From Billgrantia bachuensis (GTDB lineage Bacteria > Pseudomonadota > Gammaproteobacteria > Pseudomonadales > Halomonadaceae): a DNA stretch of 64,000 bases. The stretch covers positions 186,001 to 250,000 of the forward strand of contig NZ_JAAQTO010000013.1 in the NCBI RefSeq assembly GCF_011742165.1. Direction: 5' to 3'. Both the position numbers and the translations under genes were made by a program. Shown one piece after another: positions 29,004 through 37,536 of the stretch; position 1 is the first letter of the stretch; each line of letters opens with the position of its first letter. The notes below the pieces were generated by a model. The model did no database searches and was not told the origin of the DNA. It saw only the letters and a list, made by a program, of their open reading frames with translations.

Positions 29004-29468
29004 TCACATGCTGCGACTGCTAGGTAGGTCACTCTGACCGGAACTGCGCATGAAGCGAGACAACATGAAACCAGCGGCAATCGCCCCGCCCATGAACAGC
29101 GCCGGATGCTGGCGACTGTAGTGACGAGTCTGTTCCATCAGCGCCTCCAGGTCGCGTTCACGCAGATTGCGTGAAAAGGCATCGGAACGCTTTGCCAACT
29201 CATTGACGCAACCGGAAAAGTAAGGCTGCTCCTGACGCTCGAACTCGTCGGCCATCTTGTGCAGCACCGTGGTTACCCTTTCGGCCTGATCGGCCGCTGC
29301 CGACTTCTGTCGATCGAGCAGACTCTCGGCCTGCTGACGTGCGGCATCGCGCAACTCGTTGCGAGTCTCCTCCGCCTGCTGGCGGAGTTCGTCGCGATCG
29401 AGGCCATGCCGGTCATTGCTGTTGCCAGCGCTTGCTTCCGAACTCGCGCGGCTTTGGGTATCGCTCAT
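29004..29468 (-). CDS. Membrane-anchored helical protein, first gene of the envelope-stress trio
   Basis: 154 residues, strongly charged and helical (DRDELRQQAEETRNELRD, QQAESLLDRQKSAAADQAERV), with one C-terminal membrane segment (PALFMGGAIAAGFMLSRFM). It resembles proteins labelled nutrient-deprivation-induced that accompany DUF1469 and DUF3618 genes. GGAGGTGG precedes ATG 29468. The gap to the next gene is 62 nt. The three proteins together present long helices next to the membrane, but no enzymatic motif is visible. Confidence 0.8.
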   Translation of the reverse strand: MSDTQSRASSEASAGNSNDRHGLDRDELRQQAEETRNELRDAARQQAESLLDRQKSAAADQAERVTTVLHKMADEFERQEQPYFSGCVNELAKRSDAFSRNLRERDLEALMEQTRHYSRQHPALFMGGAIAAGFMLSRFMRSSGQSDLPSSRSM

Positions 29469-29695
29469 TCGCCACCTCCATGTATTGCTGTGTCACCATT
29501 TCTCCGAAAGGGAGCACCATGCAACCAGTCCAATCGAGACTCGAAACTTGGCTGACACTCGCAAAATAGTACTCGTGGGAGGACTGTCAATTGGTATCGG
29601 AGCGGCTCACGCCAGGCTTCACACTGGCGCAATGAGCGGTCAATAAATGTTACCTTTCTACCGCAGGCGGCAACATACGAAGGGTGATGCAGGCA

Positions 29696-31630
29696 TCATT
29701 GCTCGCCCTCGGAGGGCACCAGCCCATCGAGCAATTCACGGATCTCGTCGGCATCCAGGGTCTCGCGCTCCTCGAGCGCCCTGGCCAGGGTATCCAGCGC
29801 CTCGCGATGCGTCTCAAGCAGCTTGCGCCCATGCGCTTCTTGCTCGATCAGCAGACGCCGCACTTCCTCATCGACCAGGCCTGCCATGGCCTCGCTATGC
29901 TCACGAGCCTGAGCCATCTCCTTGCCCAGGAAGACGTGCTCATGGCTTTCCGAGAACATGGCCGGCCCGATCCGCTCGCTCATGCCCCAGCGACCGACCA
30001 TGCGACGCGCCAGACGGGTCGCCTGCTCGATGTCGTTCTCGGCGCCACTAGTGACCTCGCCGAACACGATCGACTCGGCCAGGCGGCCGCCGAACATCAC
30101 TGTGATGCGATCACGCAGGTAGGCCTCGCCCAGGTTGTAGCGCTCTTCATCGGGGACCTGTGCCGTTACTCCAAGCGCCCTGCCGCGAGGCAGCACGGTG
30201 ACCTTCTCCAGCGGGTCGGCCCTGGGCAGCAAGTAGGCCAGCAGGGCATGTCCCGATTCGTGATAGGCCACCATGTGACGTTCATGCTCGGCCAGCCCCA
30301 CGTCCTTGGTCTCGCCCAGCAGCAGCCGGTCACGCGCATCGGCAAAGCAGGCCCAATCGACTTCGTCCTGGTCCCGCCGACCGGCGAACAGCGCCGCTTC
30401 GTTGGCCAGGTTGGCAAGATCGGCGCCGGAGAAACCGATAGTGATTTCGGCCAGCCGGGCCAGGTCGACGTCGTGGGCCAGCGGCATCTTGCGGGTATGC
30501 ACCTCGAGAATGCGGCGACGCGCCTCGCGATGCGGATTCTCCAACGTGATCTTGCGGTCGAAGCGGCCGGGGCGCAGCAGCGCCGAGTCGAGCACATCGG
30601 GCCGATTGGTAGCGGCCAGCACAACGACCGACTCCTCGTTCTCGAAACCGTCCATCTCGGCGAGAATCTGGTTGAGGGTCTGCTCGCGCTCGTCATGTCC
30701 GCCGCCCATGCCGGCCCCGCGCGAACGGCCGATGGAGTCGAGCTCGTCGATGAAAACCACCGAGGGTGCCTGCTCCTTGGCCTGCCTGAACAGGTCGCGT
30801 ACCCGCGAGGCCCCCACGCCGACGAACATCTCGATGAACTCGGAGCCGCTGATGCTGAAGAACGGCACCTCGGCCTCGCCTGCCACGGCACGCGCCAACA
30901 GCGTCTTGCCCGTGCCCGGCGGGCCCATCATCAGTATTCCTCGAGGGATTTGGGCGCCCAGGGCGTGAAAGCGGTCGGGCTCCTTGAGAAAGTCGATCAC
31001 CTCGGTGATCTCCTGCTTGGCATTTTCGGAGCCCGCCACGTCGGTCAGCCGTACCCGGCTCTCCTCGCTGCGGATCTGGCGCGCACCGGACTTGCCCATG
31101 CTGAACAGGCCGCCGCCTCCCGACATGGCGCGCTGCTGCATGCGACCCCAGAACCAGAACAGCAGGCCGAGAATGAGGATCCACGGCAGCGCCCCCAGCA
31201 GCACGCGCTGCCACCAAGGCGGATCGACAGGCTCGGCGGCAACATGTACACCGTTGGCTTCCAATCGCTCGAGCAGCCGGGAGTCCTCGACGTCGGGCCG
31301 GGTGGTCTCGAAGCTTTCGACCGGCTCGTCATCGCGCGCCTCTTGCCCAGCCTCGCTGAAGCGCCCCTCAACCGCTTGGCCGCGCAGCGTGACCGCCTCG
31401 ACGTGGCCCTCCTGCACGGCTTCGAGAAATTCACTGTAGGTCAGCTCGACCTGGGCGCGCTGCTCAGTATTCTCCAGATAGTTGAAGACCAGGAAAATGG
31501 CGATGGCGAACCATAGGAACAACAGCCACTGGGGCCGTTGCCGGTGAGACGGGGAGTGGTTGGGCTGCATGTCCAGCGGCGAACGCCCCCCGGTCGAGGC
31601 CTTCGATGGTTTCTGTGGGTCAGAAGTCAT
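29696..31630 (-). CDS. ftsH: ATP-dependent zinc metalloprotease FtsH (accessory-type copy)
   Basis: Membrane AAA+ protease of 644 residues. Two N-terminal membrane helices (about 35-52 and 148-168) flank a periplasmic domain. The AAA module has Walker A GPPGTGKT, Walker [10 protein letters not shown], pore loop FVGVG and [21 protein letters not shown]. The M41 zinc site is HESGH. The periplasmic domain is longer and more acidic than in E. coli FtsH, and the gene is not next to rlmE/folP, so this is likely a second paralogue. ATG 31630 is chosen over GTG 31636; ATG 31570 is also possible. It degrades damaged membrane proteins. Confidence 0.93.
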   Translation of the reverse strand: MTSDPQKPSKASTGGRSPLDMQPNHSPSHRQRPQWLLFLWFAIAIFLVFNYLENTEQRAQVELTYSEFLEAVQEGHVEAVTLRGQAVEGRFSEAGQEARDDEPVESFETTRPDVEDSRLLERLEANGVHVAAEPVDPPWWQRVLLGALPWILILGLLFWFWGRMQQRAMSGGGGLFSMGKSGARQIRSEESRVRLTDVAGSENAKQEITEVIDFLKEPDRFHALGAQIPRGILMMGPPGTGKTLLARAVAGEAEVPFFSISGSEFIEMFVGVGASRVRDLFRQAKEQAPSVVFIDELDSIGRSRGAGMGGGHDEREQTLNQILAEMDGFENEESVVVLAATNRPDVLDSALLRPGRFDRKITLENPHREARRRILEVHTRKMPLAHDVDLARLAEITIGFSGADLANLANEAALFAGRRDQDEVDWACFADARDRLLLGETKDVGLAEHERHMVAYHESGHALLAYLLPRADPLEKVTVLPRGRALGVTAQVPDEERYNLGEAYLRDRITVMFGGRLAESIVFGEVTSGAENDIEQATRLARRMVGRWGMSERIGPAMFSESHEHVFLGKEMAQAREHSEAMAGLVDEEVRRLLIEQEAHGRKLLETHREALDTLARALEERETLDADEIRELLDGLVPSEGEQ

Positions 31631-31705
31631 AGCCACACCATGGTAAGCCAGAGCTGACTCTGCAAGTCGCCCCTGCAGAAACGACCGAAGGGGCAGGCGG
31701 ACGGG

Positions 31706-32458
31706 CTAGTCGGGCCGGGTGAAAGCCCGGTAGGCCTCCCATACGTCGGCCACGCTTGCCTCGAAGAGGCGCTCGCCGTGTTCCACGCTGGCCAGGCTCG
31801 GGTCCGAGCCCATGCGGCCGTCGGGGAAGCGGCGGCGGAACTCGTCGGCGTCGCACCGGGCGCTGCCGCGAGGAGCGATACGCGGCGACATGGCGACCTG
31901 CTTGATCGCCTCGGGGCGGGCGAACCAGGAGAGCGCCACCTCCGAGGCGGTGGCATGAGTACCCTCGGCATCGCCGTAGAGCGATTCGGCCAGCTCGCGC
32001 ACCCTTGGGCCAGCGAACCAGTTGTTGGTGGTGAGGTGCAGCTCACCGGCAGGCTGGGGGCCGAAGCGCATGCTGCGCTCGGTGTAGATCTCGGCGAAAG
32101 CCGCGCTCAAGCTACCGATGTTACCGCCATGACCGTTGAGGAAGAACACATGGGTGAAACCGTGGCGAGCGAGCGACGTTACGGTATCCCGCAGCACGGC
32201 AATCAGCGTGCTGGGGCGCAGGCTGATGGTGCCGGGAAACGCCAGGTGGTGCTGGGCCATGCCCAGGTTCTGGGTCGGCGCCACCAGCACCCCGTGACGC
32301 TCGCCTATTTCCCAGGCGACCGTCTCGGGGCAGATGGCGTCGGTACCCACCAGGCCGTTGGGGCCATGCTGCTCGGTGGAGCCGATCGGCACGATGATGC
32401 CGGTTTCGCGCTGCAGGTAGGTCTCGACCTCCTGCCAGGTAGCGTGCTGCAGTCGCAT
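31706..32458 (-). CDS. Creatininase-family amidohydrolase
   Basis: 250 residues of the creatininase/MftE superfamily with the metal-binding set PIGSTEQHGP (Glu, His), GTDAICPE (Asp) and NGHGGN (His), and a later Glu in the THATASEVALS segment. The family covers creatinine, 3-dehydro-formamidopyrimidine and peptide-type amides, so the reaction is undetermined. ATG 32458 follows GAGGAGG. The tautomerase gene ends 15 nt upstream on the same strand, so the two probably form one transcript that may serve one catabolic step sequence. Confidence 0.88.
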   Translation of the reverse strand: MRLQHATWQEVETYLQRETGIIVPIGSTEQHGPNGLVGTDAICPETVAWEIGERHGVLVAPTQNLGMAQHHLAFPGTISLRPSTLIAVLRDTVTSLARHGFTHVFFLNGHGGNIGSLSAAFAEIYTERSMRFGPQPAGELHLTTNNWFAGPRVRELAESLYGDAEGTHATASEVALSWFARPEAIKQVAMSPRIAPRGSARCDADEFRRRFPDGRMGSDPSLASVEHGERLFEASVADVWEAYRAFTRPD

Positions 32459-32473
32459 ATCGCCTCCTCGAGA

Positions 32474-32671
32474 TCAGCCTTGTGCACCGCTGCGATCGCA
32501 GCCCATCACGCCCGCCTTGGCCCAGCTCTCGCCGTCCACTTCGCTGAAGAACACCTGCACGCTCTGCTCGGAGACGCCGTAGGTCTCGACGAAGGCTTCG
32601 GTGATACGGCGTGCCAACTCGCGCTTCTGCGCCAGTTCACGCGGGAACTGCTGGATGGTCACGATGGGCAT
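32474..32671 (-). CDS. 4-oxalocrotonate tautomerase family protein
   Basis: 65-residue subunit. After Met removal the catalytic Pro1 is exposed (MPIVTIQQF). The body matches the family (RELARRITEAFVETYGVSEQSVQVFFSEV) but is followed by WAKAGVMGCDRSG in place of the usual short C-terminus. ATG 32671 was chosen so that Pro1 is N-terminal; a longer frame to 32686 would block activity. Operon partner of the creatininase-like gene. Confidence 0.85.
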   Translation of the reverse strand: MPIVTIQQFPRELAQKRELARRITEAFVETYGVSEQSVQVFFSEVDGESWAKAGVMGCDRSGAQG

Positions 32672-32774
32672 GTCGGCTCCTGTCATGGCGGGTCATGGAA
32701 AGCCTCCATGGTCGACCCAACGGGACTTTCCCGCAACCACATGACCGCCTGCACGCCCGACGGCACCGCTACAC

Positions 32775-34082
32775 CTAGGTGGACGGATCGCTGTACTCCA
32801 TGCGCGACCACAGGCTGCCCTGCAGCAGGTCGCAGCCTTGTTCGCGCAGGAAGTCGACCTGCTGGCGCGAGCAGACCCCGCTGGCCGCCACATGCACGCC
32901 CAGCTCGTGTGCCATGCTGATGACAGAGCGGATGATGGCCTGTCGGCGAGGGTTATCGAGACAATCGTCGATGAACAGCGCATCGAGCTTCAGTGTATCG
33001 ATAGGGAACAGACTCAGGTGGCCAAGGATGGAGTGACCTCTGCCGAAGCCGTCGATGGAGAGCCGCACGCCGATCGCCTTTAGCCGTTCGAGCACCTTAC
33101 AGGCGTGATCGGGGTCCTGCATCAGCCCGCCTTCGGTCAGCTCGATCTCGAGCAGCCCCGCCGGCAGGCTGCTCTCCTCGAGCGCGGCGCGAACACTTTC
33201 GACCAGCACGTTGCCCACCAGCCCCTCCGCCGGCACGCCGACCACCACCCGCAATCCGGAACCGGCCTCGTACCATGACCGCGCATGCCGGCATGCGCTG
33301 GCCAGCACCCAAGGGCAGATTTCACACAGCTGGTCGTTCTCGCGGGCAGCAGGCAGCCACTGCGCTGCCTCCAGCACACCGAAGCGAGGCGAGCACCAGC
33401 GGGGCTGGGCCGACACCGCCACGACCTGCCCACTGCGTGCGCATAGCAAGGGGCGATAGCGAAGCTCCATTTCACCGCGTGCCAGGGCACCGCTCAGCTC
33501 ACAGCGCAGCGCGATGCGGTCGGGGCCATCATCGAGCAGGTCCTGCGAGAAGACGCAATACTGCATGCTCCCCCTGGCCTGTGCCCGGCGCCGAGCCAGG
33601 TTGGCGTGACGCATCAGCTCGGTAACCGTGCCGCCATGGTCGGGATACAGCGCAAGCCCGATGCAACAGCTGGCGAAGAGGGTTCTCCCGGAAAGCTCGA
33701 TGGGCTGGCGGGTGCGCTCCAGCAGCCGTTCGATGATGGGGATGACTGTCTCCAGGGTCGTCACGTCGGCCAGTACCGCCATTACCTCATCGCTGTCGAG
33801 CCGGCTGACGCTGCCCTTATGGTCGATGACACCGATGACGCGTTGCGCCACCAGGCGCAGGCAAGCATCGCCCATGGACCTGCCCAGCGAATGGTTGATC
33901 TCCTTCAAGCGATCGATATCGATGTGCACAACGGCGACTTTGGTGCCTTGCTCGGCAGCACGTGCGAGCAAAGACGCCAGTAGCTGCTCGGCGTGGCGGC
34001 GTGTCGCCAGGCCGGTGACTTCATCATGACAAGACTGGCTGACCGGATCCTGGGATCGGCTCTGGATGGCAAGCTGGCGCAT
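32775..34082 (-). CDS. Degenerate GGDEF-EAL protein, probably catalytically inactive
   Basis: 435 residues with a GGDEF-type domain (about 20-170) and an EAL-type domain (about 185-430). The cyclase active motif reads SRLDSDEVMA in place of RxGGDEF. In the EAL domain the signature EALLRW is SAQPRW, DDFGTGYSSL is DGFGRGHSIL and the AEGVET motif is AASGVCS, so several metal and base residues are lost. Neither synthesis nor hydrolysis of c-di-GMP is expected. A binding, scaffold or RNA/protein-interaction role, as in CsrD-like proteins, is more likely. No sensor or membrane domain. RBS is GGGAAGGGAG. Confidence 0.87.
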   Translation of the reverse strand: MRQLAIQSRSQDPVSQSCHDEVTGLATRRHAEQLLASLLARAAEQGTKVAVVHIDIDRLKEINHSLGRSMGDACLRLVAQRVIGVIDHKGSVSRLDSDEVMAVLADVTTLETVIPIIERLLERTRQPIELSGRTLFASCCIGLALYPDHGGTVTELMRHANLARRRAQARGSMQYCVFSQDLLDDGPDRIALRCELSGALARGEMELRYRPLLCARSGQVVAVSAQPRWCSPRFGVLEAAQWLPAARENDQLCEICPWVLASACRHARSWYEAGSGLRVVVGVPAEGLVGNVLVESVRAALEESSLPAGLLEIELTEGGLMQDPDHACKVLERLKAIGVRLSIDGFGRGHSILGHLSLFPIDTLKLDALFIDDCLDNPRRQAIIRSVISMAHELGVHVAASGVCSRQQVDFLREQGCDLLQGSLWSRMEYSDPST

Positions 34083-34158
34083 GAGACTCCCTTCCCCGCG
34101 GATGCAACACTTTTATTCGTAAAGGTTGAATCAACTAATACCGATTAACTCTCTGAAC

Positions 34159-34365
34159 TCACGCCAGGTCGTTGTCGTTATCATCTTGCTCTGTCCAGAT
34201 ATCATGCGGAACGCTTTCAGTCAAAAGGGATTTTGTAAGTTCTTTAGAACGTATTTTAGTTATTTCTGCAGTGCCATCGGCCATTCGTAATTCAAGAACG
34301 GCGTTCCCTTCATTACTCAACCATGCCGCCCTGTAACATACTGAAACGGCGAATTTCTTTTCCAC
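34159..34365 (-). CDS. Small AT-richer hypothetical protein
   Basis: 68 residues from a GTG start (34365); ends at TGA 34159. It contains a plausible beta-strand pattern (KKFAVSVCYRAAWL, NAVLELRMADGTAEITKI) and an acidic tail (TEQDDNDNDLA). Base composition is markedly more AT-rich than its neighbours and no clear ribosome-binding site is seen, so expression is uncertain. The protein-like composition argues against a chance frame. Family not recognised. Confidence 0.45.
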   Translation of the reverse strand: MEKKFAVSVCYRAAWLSNEGNAVLELRMADGTAEITKIRSKELTKSLLTESVPHDIWTEQDDNDNDLA

Positions 34366-34435
34366 AGGCTAGTTTCAATAACAGGAGTTTTGAATATTGC
34401 TGAAACCGCTCAGTGTCTAAGGAAGGAGACAGATC

Positions 34436-34624
34436 ATGCCAGCCAAATCAGAAGCCCAGCAGATGGCAGCCGGAGCCGCCCTTGCCGCCAAGCGCGGAGA
34501 GAAAAAGGTCAGTGAACTCGAAGGCGCGTCGAAGCAGATGTACGAGTCGATGGATGAAAAGGAACTCGAGAAGATGGCTTCCACCAGCCAGAAGGACAAG
34601 CCTACCCATAATCGCAAGTCGTGA
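34436..34624 (+). CDS. DUF3008 family small protein
   Basis: 62-residue hydrophilic protein with the family hallmark MPAKSEAQQMAAGAALAAKRGE and a Lys/Glu-rich, probably disordered remainder. GGAAGGAG lies before the ATG. DUF3008 proteins are common in proteobacteria with no established function; size and composition resemble KGG-type stress proteins. Confidence 0.85.
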   Translation: MPAKSEAQQMAAGAALAAKRGEKKVSELEGASKQMYESMDEKELEKMASTSQKDKPTHNRKS

Positions 34625-34720
34625 GCCCGTCGCCTGTATTGACCGCTCCCGGCAAATGGCGTCTAGGCTTTAGTTGTTTCAGGCCATTCAGCCTATGCCA
34701 GTGTGCCAGGGAGACTTGCG

Positions 34721-36190
34721 ATGCAGGAACGCGACGTGGATGTTGCCGTGATCGGGGCCGGCACGGCCGGCCTGAGTGCCTGGCAATCGGCCAGGCAGTA
34801 CCATGATCAGGTAGTGCTCATCGAGGGCGGCGAGCCCGGAACCACCTGTGCCCGGGTAGGCTGCATGCCCTCCAAGCTGCTGATCGCTGCTGCCGAATCG
34901 GCCCATCAGGCCCACGAGGCCGCTGGCTTCGGCATCGAGATCGGAAGCATCGAGGTAAACGGGCAGGACGTCATGGCCCGCGTCAGGCGTCAGCGGGATG
35001 CCTTCGTCGCGAGCGTGCTCGACTCCATGCAGCGCATCGAGCCCGACAATCGCATCCTGGGCCACGCCCGCTTCGAGGATCCCCATACGCTACGCGTCGG
35101 CGACGATCTGCGCCTGCGCGCCCGGGCTATCGTCCTCGCGACCGGCTCACGCCCCCACTCCCCCAAAGCCTTCGCTCCGGCCGGTGATCGTCTGGTCGAC
35201 AGCGACGCCCTCTTCGAATGGGAAGACCTGCCCGAATCGGTGGCCGTGTTCGGCCCCGGTATCGTCGGCCTGGAACTCGGCCAGGCACTCGCCCGCCTGG
35301 GCGTGCGCCTGCGCATGTTCGGCAAGAGCGGTTCACTCGGCCCCTTCCAGGACCCGTCGCTGCGCGACTACGCCGAGCGTACCTTCAATGGCGAGTTCTA
35401 CCTCGACCCAGCGGCTCAGGTCGAGGCCATCGAGCGCGACGGAAACCAGGTGGCGGTCCGTTTCCTCGAGCGCGACAGCGGCCGGCCCCTGACCGAGCGC
35501 TTCGACTACCTGCTGGCTGCTACCGGGCGCCGTCCCAACCTCGACCATCTCGATCTACAGAATGCCGGCCTGCGGCTGGACGACAAGGGCGTTCCCGACT
35601 ACAACCGCTTCACCATGCAGTGCCGCCAGGCCGATGATGCAGGCGCAGGCAGCCATATCTTCATCGCCGGAGACGCCAGCCAGGAGTTGCCGCTGCTGCA
35701 CGAAGCGAACCAGCAGGGCCGCATCGCCGGACACAACGCCGGCCGCTACCCCGAGCGCCGCGCTGGCCATCGCAGCACGCGGTTGTCGATTGCCTTCACC
35801 GACCCGCAGATGGCCACGGTGGGGCTTAGTCGCGACGAAGCGGCACAGCGTTTCGGCTGCGATGGCGTCGCCGAGGGGGAGGCCACCTTCGAGGATCAGG
35901 GCCGTGCCGTGGTGATGCGTCAAAACCGCGGCCTGATGCGCCTGTATGCCGAGCACGGTTCCGGCCAATTCCTCGGTGCCGAACTGTTCGGCCCTCGCGT
36001 GGAGCATATCGCTCACCTGCTGGCCTGGTCGCTGGAGCAGAAGATGGGGGTCGAGCGCATGCTGGAGATGCCTTTCTACCACCCGGTGCTGGAGGAGGGC
36101 CTGCGCAGCGCCCTGCGCGACCTCAACAGCGCGCTGCTGCAGGGCCCGGCCATGACCGAGCGGTGCTTGGAATACGGCCCCGGCGGATGA
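34721..36190 (+). CDS. Dihydrolipoamide-dehydrogenase-like pyridine nucleotide-disulphide oxidoreductase
   Basis: 489 residues of the class I disulphide oxidoreductase family. FAD motif VAVIGAGTAGLS; redox-active CARVGC (Cys43, Cys48); NAD motif VAVFGPGIVGLELGQALARLG; second FAD contact HIFIAGDAS; C-terminal His-Glu pair in FYHPVLEEGL. The spacing fits dihydrolipoyl dehydrogenase, but no pyruvate or 2-oxoglutarate dehydrogenase genes are near, so a stand-alone paralogue reducing another disulphide, quinone or metal is possible. ATG 34721 was chosen over 34703 because it brings the FAD motif to residues 8-19 and follows CAGGGAG. Confidence 0.88.
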   Translation: MQERDVDVAVIGAGTAGLSAWQSARQYHDQVVLIEGGEPGTTCARVGCMPSKLLIAAAESAHQAHEAAGFGIEIGSIEVNGQDVMARVRRQRDAFVASVLDSMQRIEPDNRILGHARFEDPHTLRVGDDLRLRARAIVLATGSRPHSPKAFAPAGDRLVDSDALFEWEDLPESVAVFGPGIVGLELGQALARLGVRLRMFGKSGSLGPFQDPSLRDYAERTFNGEFYLDPAAQVEAIERDGNQVAVRFLERDSGRPLTERFDYLLAATGRRPNLDHLDLQNAGLRLDDKGVPDYNRFTMQCRQADDAGAGSHIFIAGDASQELPLLHEANQQGRIAGHNAGRYPERRAGHRSTRLSIAFTDPQMATVGLSRDEAAQRFGCDGVAEGEATFEDQGRAVVMRQNRGLMRLYAEHGSGQFLGAELFGPRVEHIAHLLAWSLEQKMGVERMLEMPFYHPVLEEGLRSALRDLNSALLQGPAMTERCLEYGPGG

Positions 36191-36209
36191 ACGCCTCTCT
36201 TGCTCCGGA

Positions 36210-37397
36210 TCACCCGGAAGCATAAATCCAGCGGGCTCGCCCTGCCTCCTTGGCACGGTAGAGCGCCTGATCCGTGCGGCTGTAGATCTGGTTGGCGCTG
36301 GCTGCACGCCGCTTGTCCACGAGGCAGAGACCGGCAGAGACGGAGACGTTTGCGTGAGGCCCGGCGGGCGCCGGCTCGCCCATGGCTTCGATGGCAGCCA
36401 GCAATTGGTCGGCCATTTCTGCAGCCTGCTCGAAAGTATCGGTGCGATACACCACGCCGAACTCCTCGCCTCCGAGACGGAACACCACATCCTCTCCGCG
36501 GGAAAAGACCTGAATGGTGACGTCGGCGAGACGCTTCAGCAGTTCGTCCCCCTGGGGATGGCCGTAGCGGTCGTTGTAGGCCTTGAAGCGGTCGACGTCG
36601 AACAGCAGGAAGGCCAGCGGACGATTATCGTCATCGCGCCGGGACAGTTCGCGCTCGAGCACCTCGATAAAGGTACGGCGGTTGTACAGCCCCGTCAGCG
36701 GATCGTGACTGGCCAGTTCGTTGAGCTGCACGCTGACGGCACGCAGCATGGAGATCGCCTGCTTGCGATGGTGCACGTAGAGCGCCATGACCGCCGCCTG
36801 GAACAGCATCACTACGGTGATGGTCAAGGCCCCGTCGAGCAGCATGGCGTTATCGCCCAGGTCGGGACCGAAGCCCGAGGACAGCAGGAGGTTCAGCCCT
36901 GCCGTCATCAAGAGCGTACCGGCCAGCCCACGGCGGATGTCGTCGAGCAGCAGAAAGGCCAGCGCAGGATAGATCAAGGGCAACGTCATCGTTAGTGGGT
37001 TCTCGGCCCTGACGATCGAGAGTCCCATCAGGCAAGCGAAGAGAAATGCATGGGTGACGTGCGCCGCCCGGGAGACCGATAACCCCATGCGCAGCCCGAC
37101 GATGACGCCGAGCGCTATCAATAACCCCGTGATGTCGATGATCAAGCGGCCAGGTGAGGACTCCAGCACGCCCAGCATGATCAATATCAGAAACAACGAC
37201 CAGATCAGGACGCTCGCGCTCTGCACCAGGTTGAGCAAGGTGATGCGCAGGTAATCGGGACAGCTTTCGGCAGTGCGCCCACCCGAGGTCATCAGGTCGC
37301 GCCAGATGCGCTTGAGAAGCCCACTTACTCCCTTCGGCGGGCCGTCATCGGCTGGGGAAAGATGCTTCTCCACCAGGATCCGCTCTGGCTCGTTCAT
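36210..37397 (-). CDS. Membrane diguanylate cyclase (GGDEF)
   Basis: 395 residues. The N-terminal half has about six membrane segments (LVQSASVLIWSLFLILIML through LTITVVMLFQAAVMALYV) of no named sensor family I can assign. The C-terminal GGDEF domain (about 225-390) has an intact active site RLGGEEF and an inhibitory RxxD site (RGED) five residues before it, so it should make c-di-GMP under product inhibition. DPLTGLYNRR marks the domain start. It converges on the flavoprotein gene with a 19-bp gap. Confidence 0.92.
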   Translation of the reverse strand: MNEPERILVEKHLSPADDGPPKGVSGLLKRIWRDLMTSGGRTAESCPDYLRITLLNLVQSASVLIWSLFLILIMLGVLESSPGRLIIDITGLLIALGVIVGLRMGLSVSRAAHVTHAFLFACLMGLSIVRAENPLTMTLPLIYPALAFLLLDDIRRGLAGTLLMTAGLNLLLSSGFGPDLGDNAMLLDGALTITVVMLFQAAVMALYVHHRKQAISMLRAVSVQLNELASHDPLTGLYNRRTFIEVLERELSRRDDDNRPLAFLLFDVDRFKAYNDRYGHPQGDELLKRLADVTIQVFSRGEDVVFRLGGEEFGVVYRTDTFEQAAEMADQLLAAIEAMGEPAPAGPHANVSVSAGLCLVDKRRAASANQIYSRTDQALYRAKEAGRARWIYASG

Positions 37398-37536
37398 TCA
37401 CACCTCGCCCATCACGTTTTGCCATACCGGCCTGCGCTCCAACGGACGAGGCCAGGCACAGCGTAACGTAATGAAGCGTTTACAGGTTAATTAACATGAG
37501 ACTGACAAGGCATCGCATGAGCAGGGAAACCCCGGC

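Noticed and set aside
27368..29468. Prophage lysis cassette (holin-like annotation)
   Set aside because: No endolysin, spanin or other phage gene is near, and the DUF1469/DUF3618 set is a chromosomal stress arrangement.
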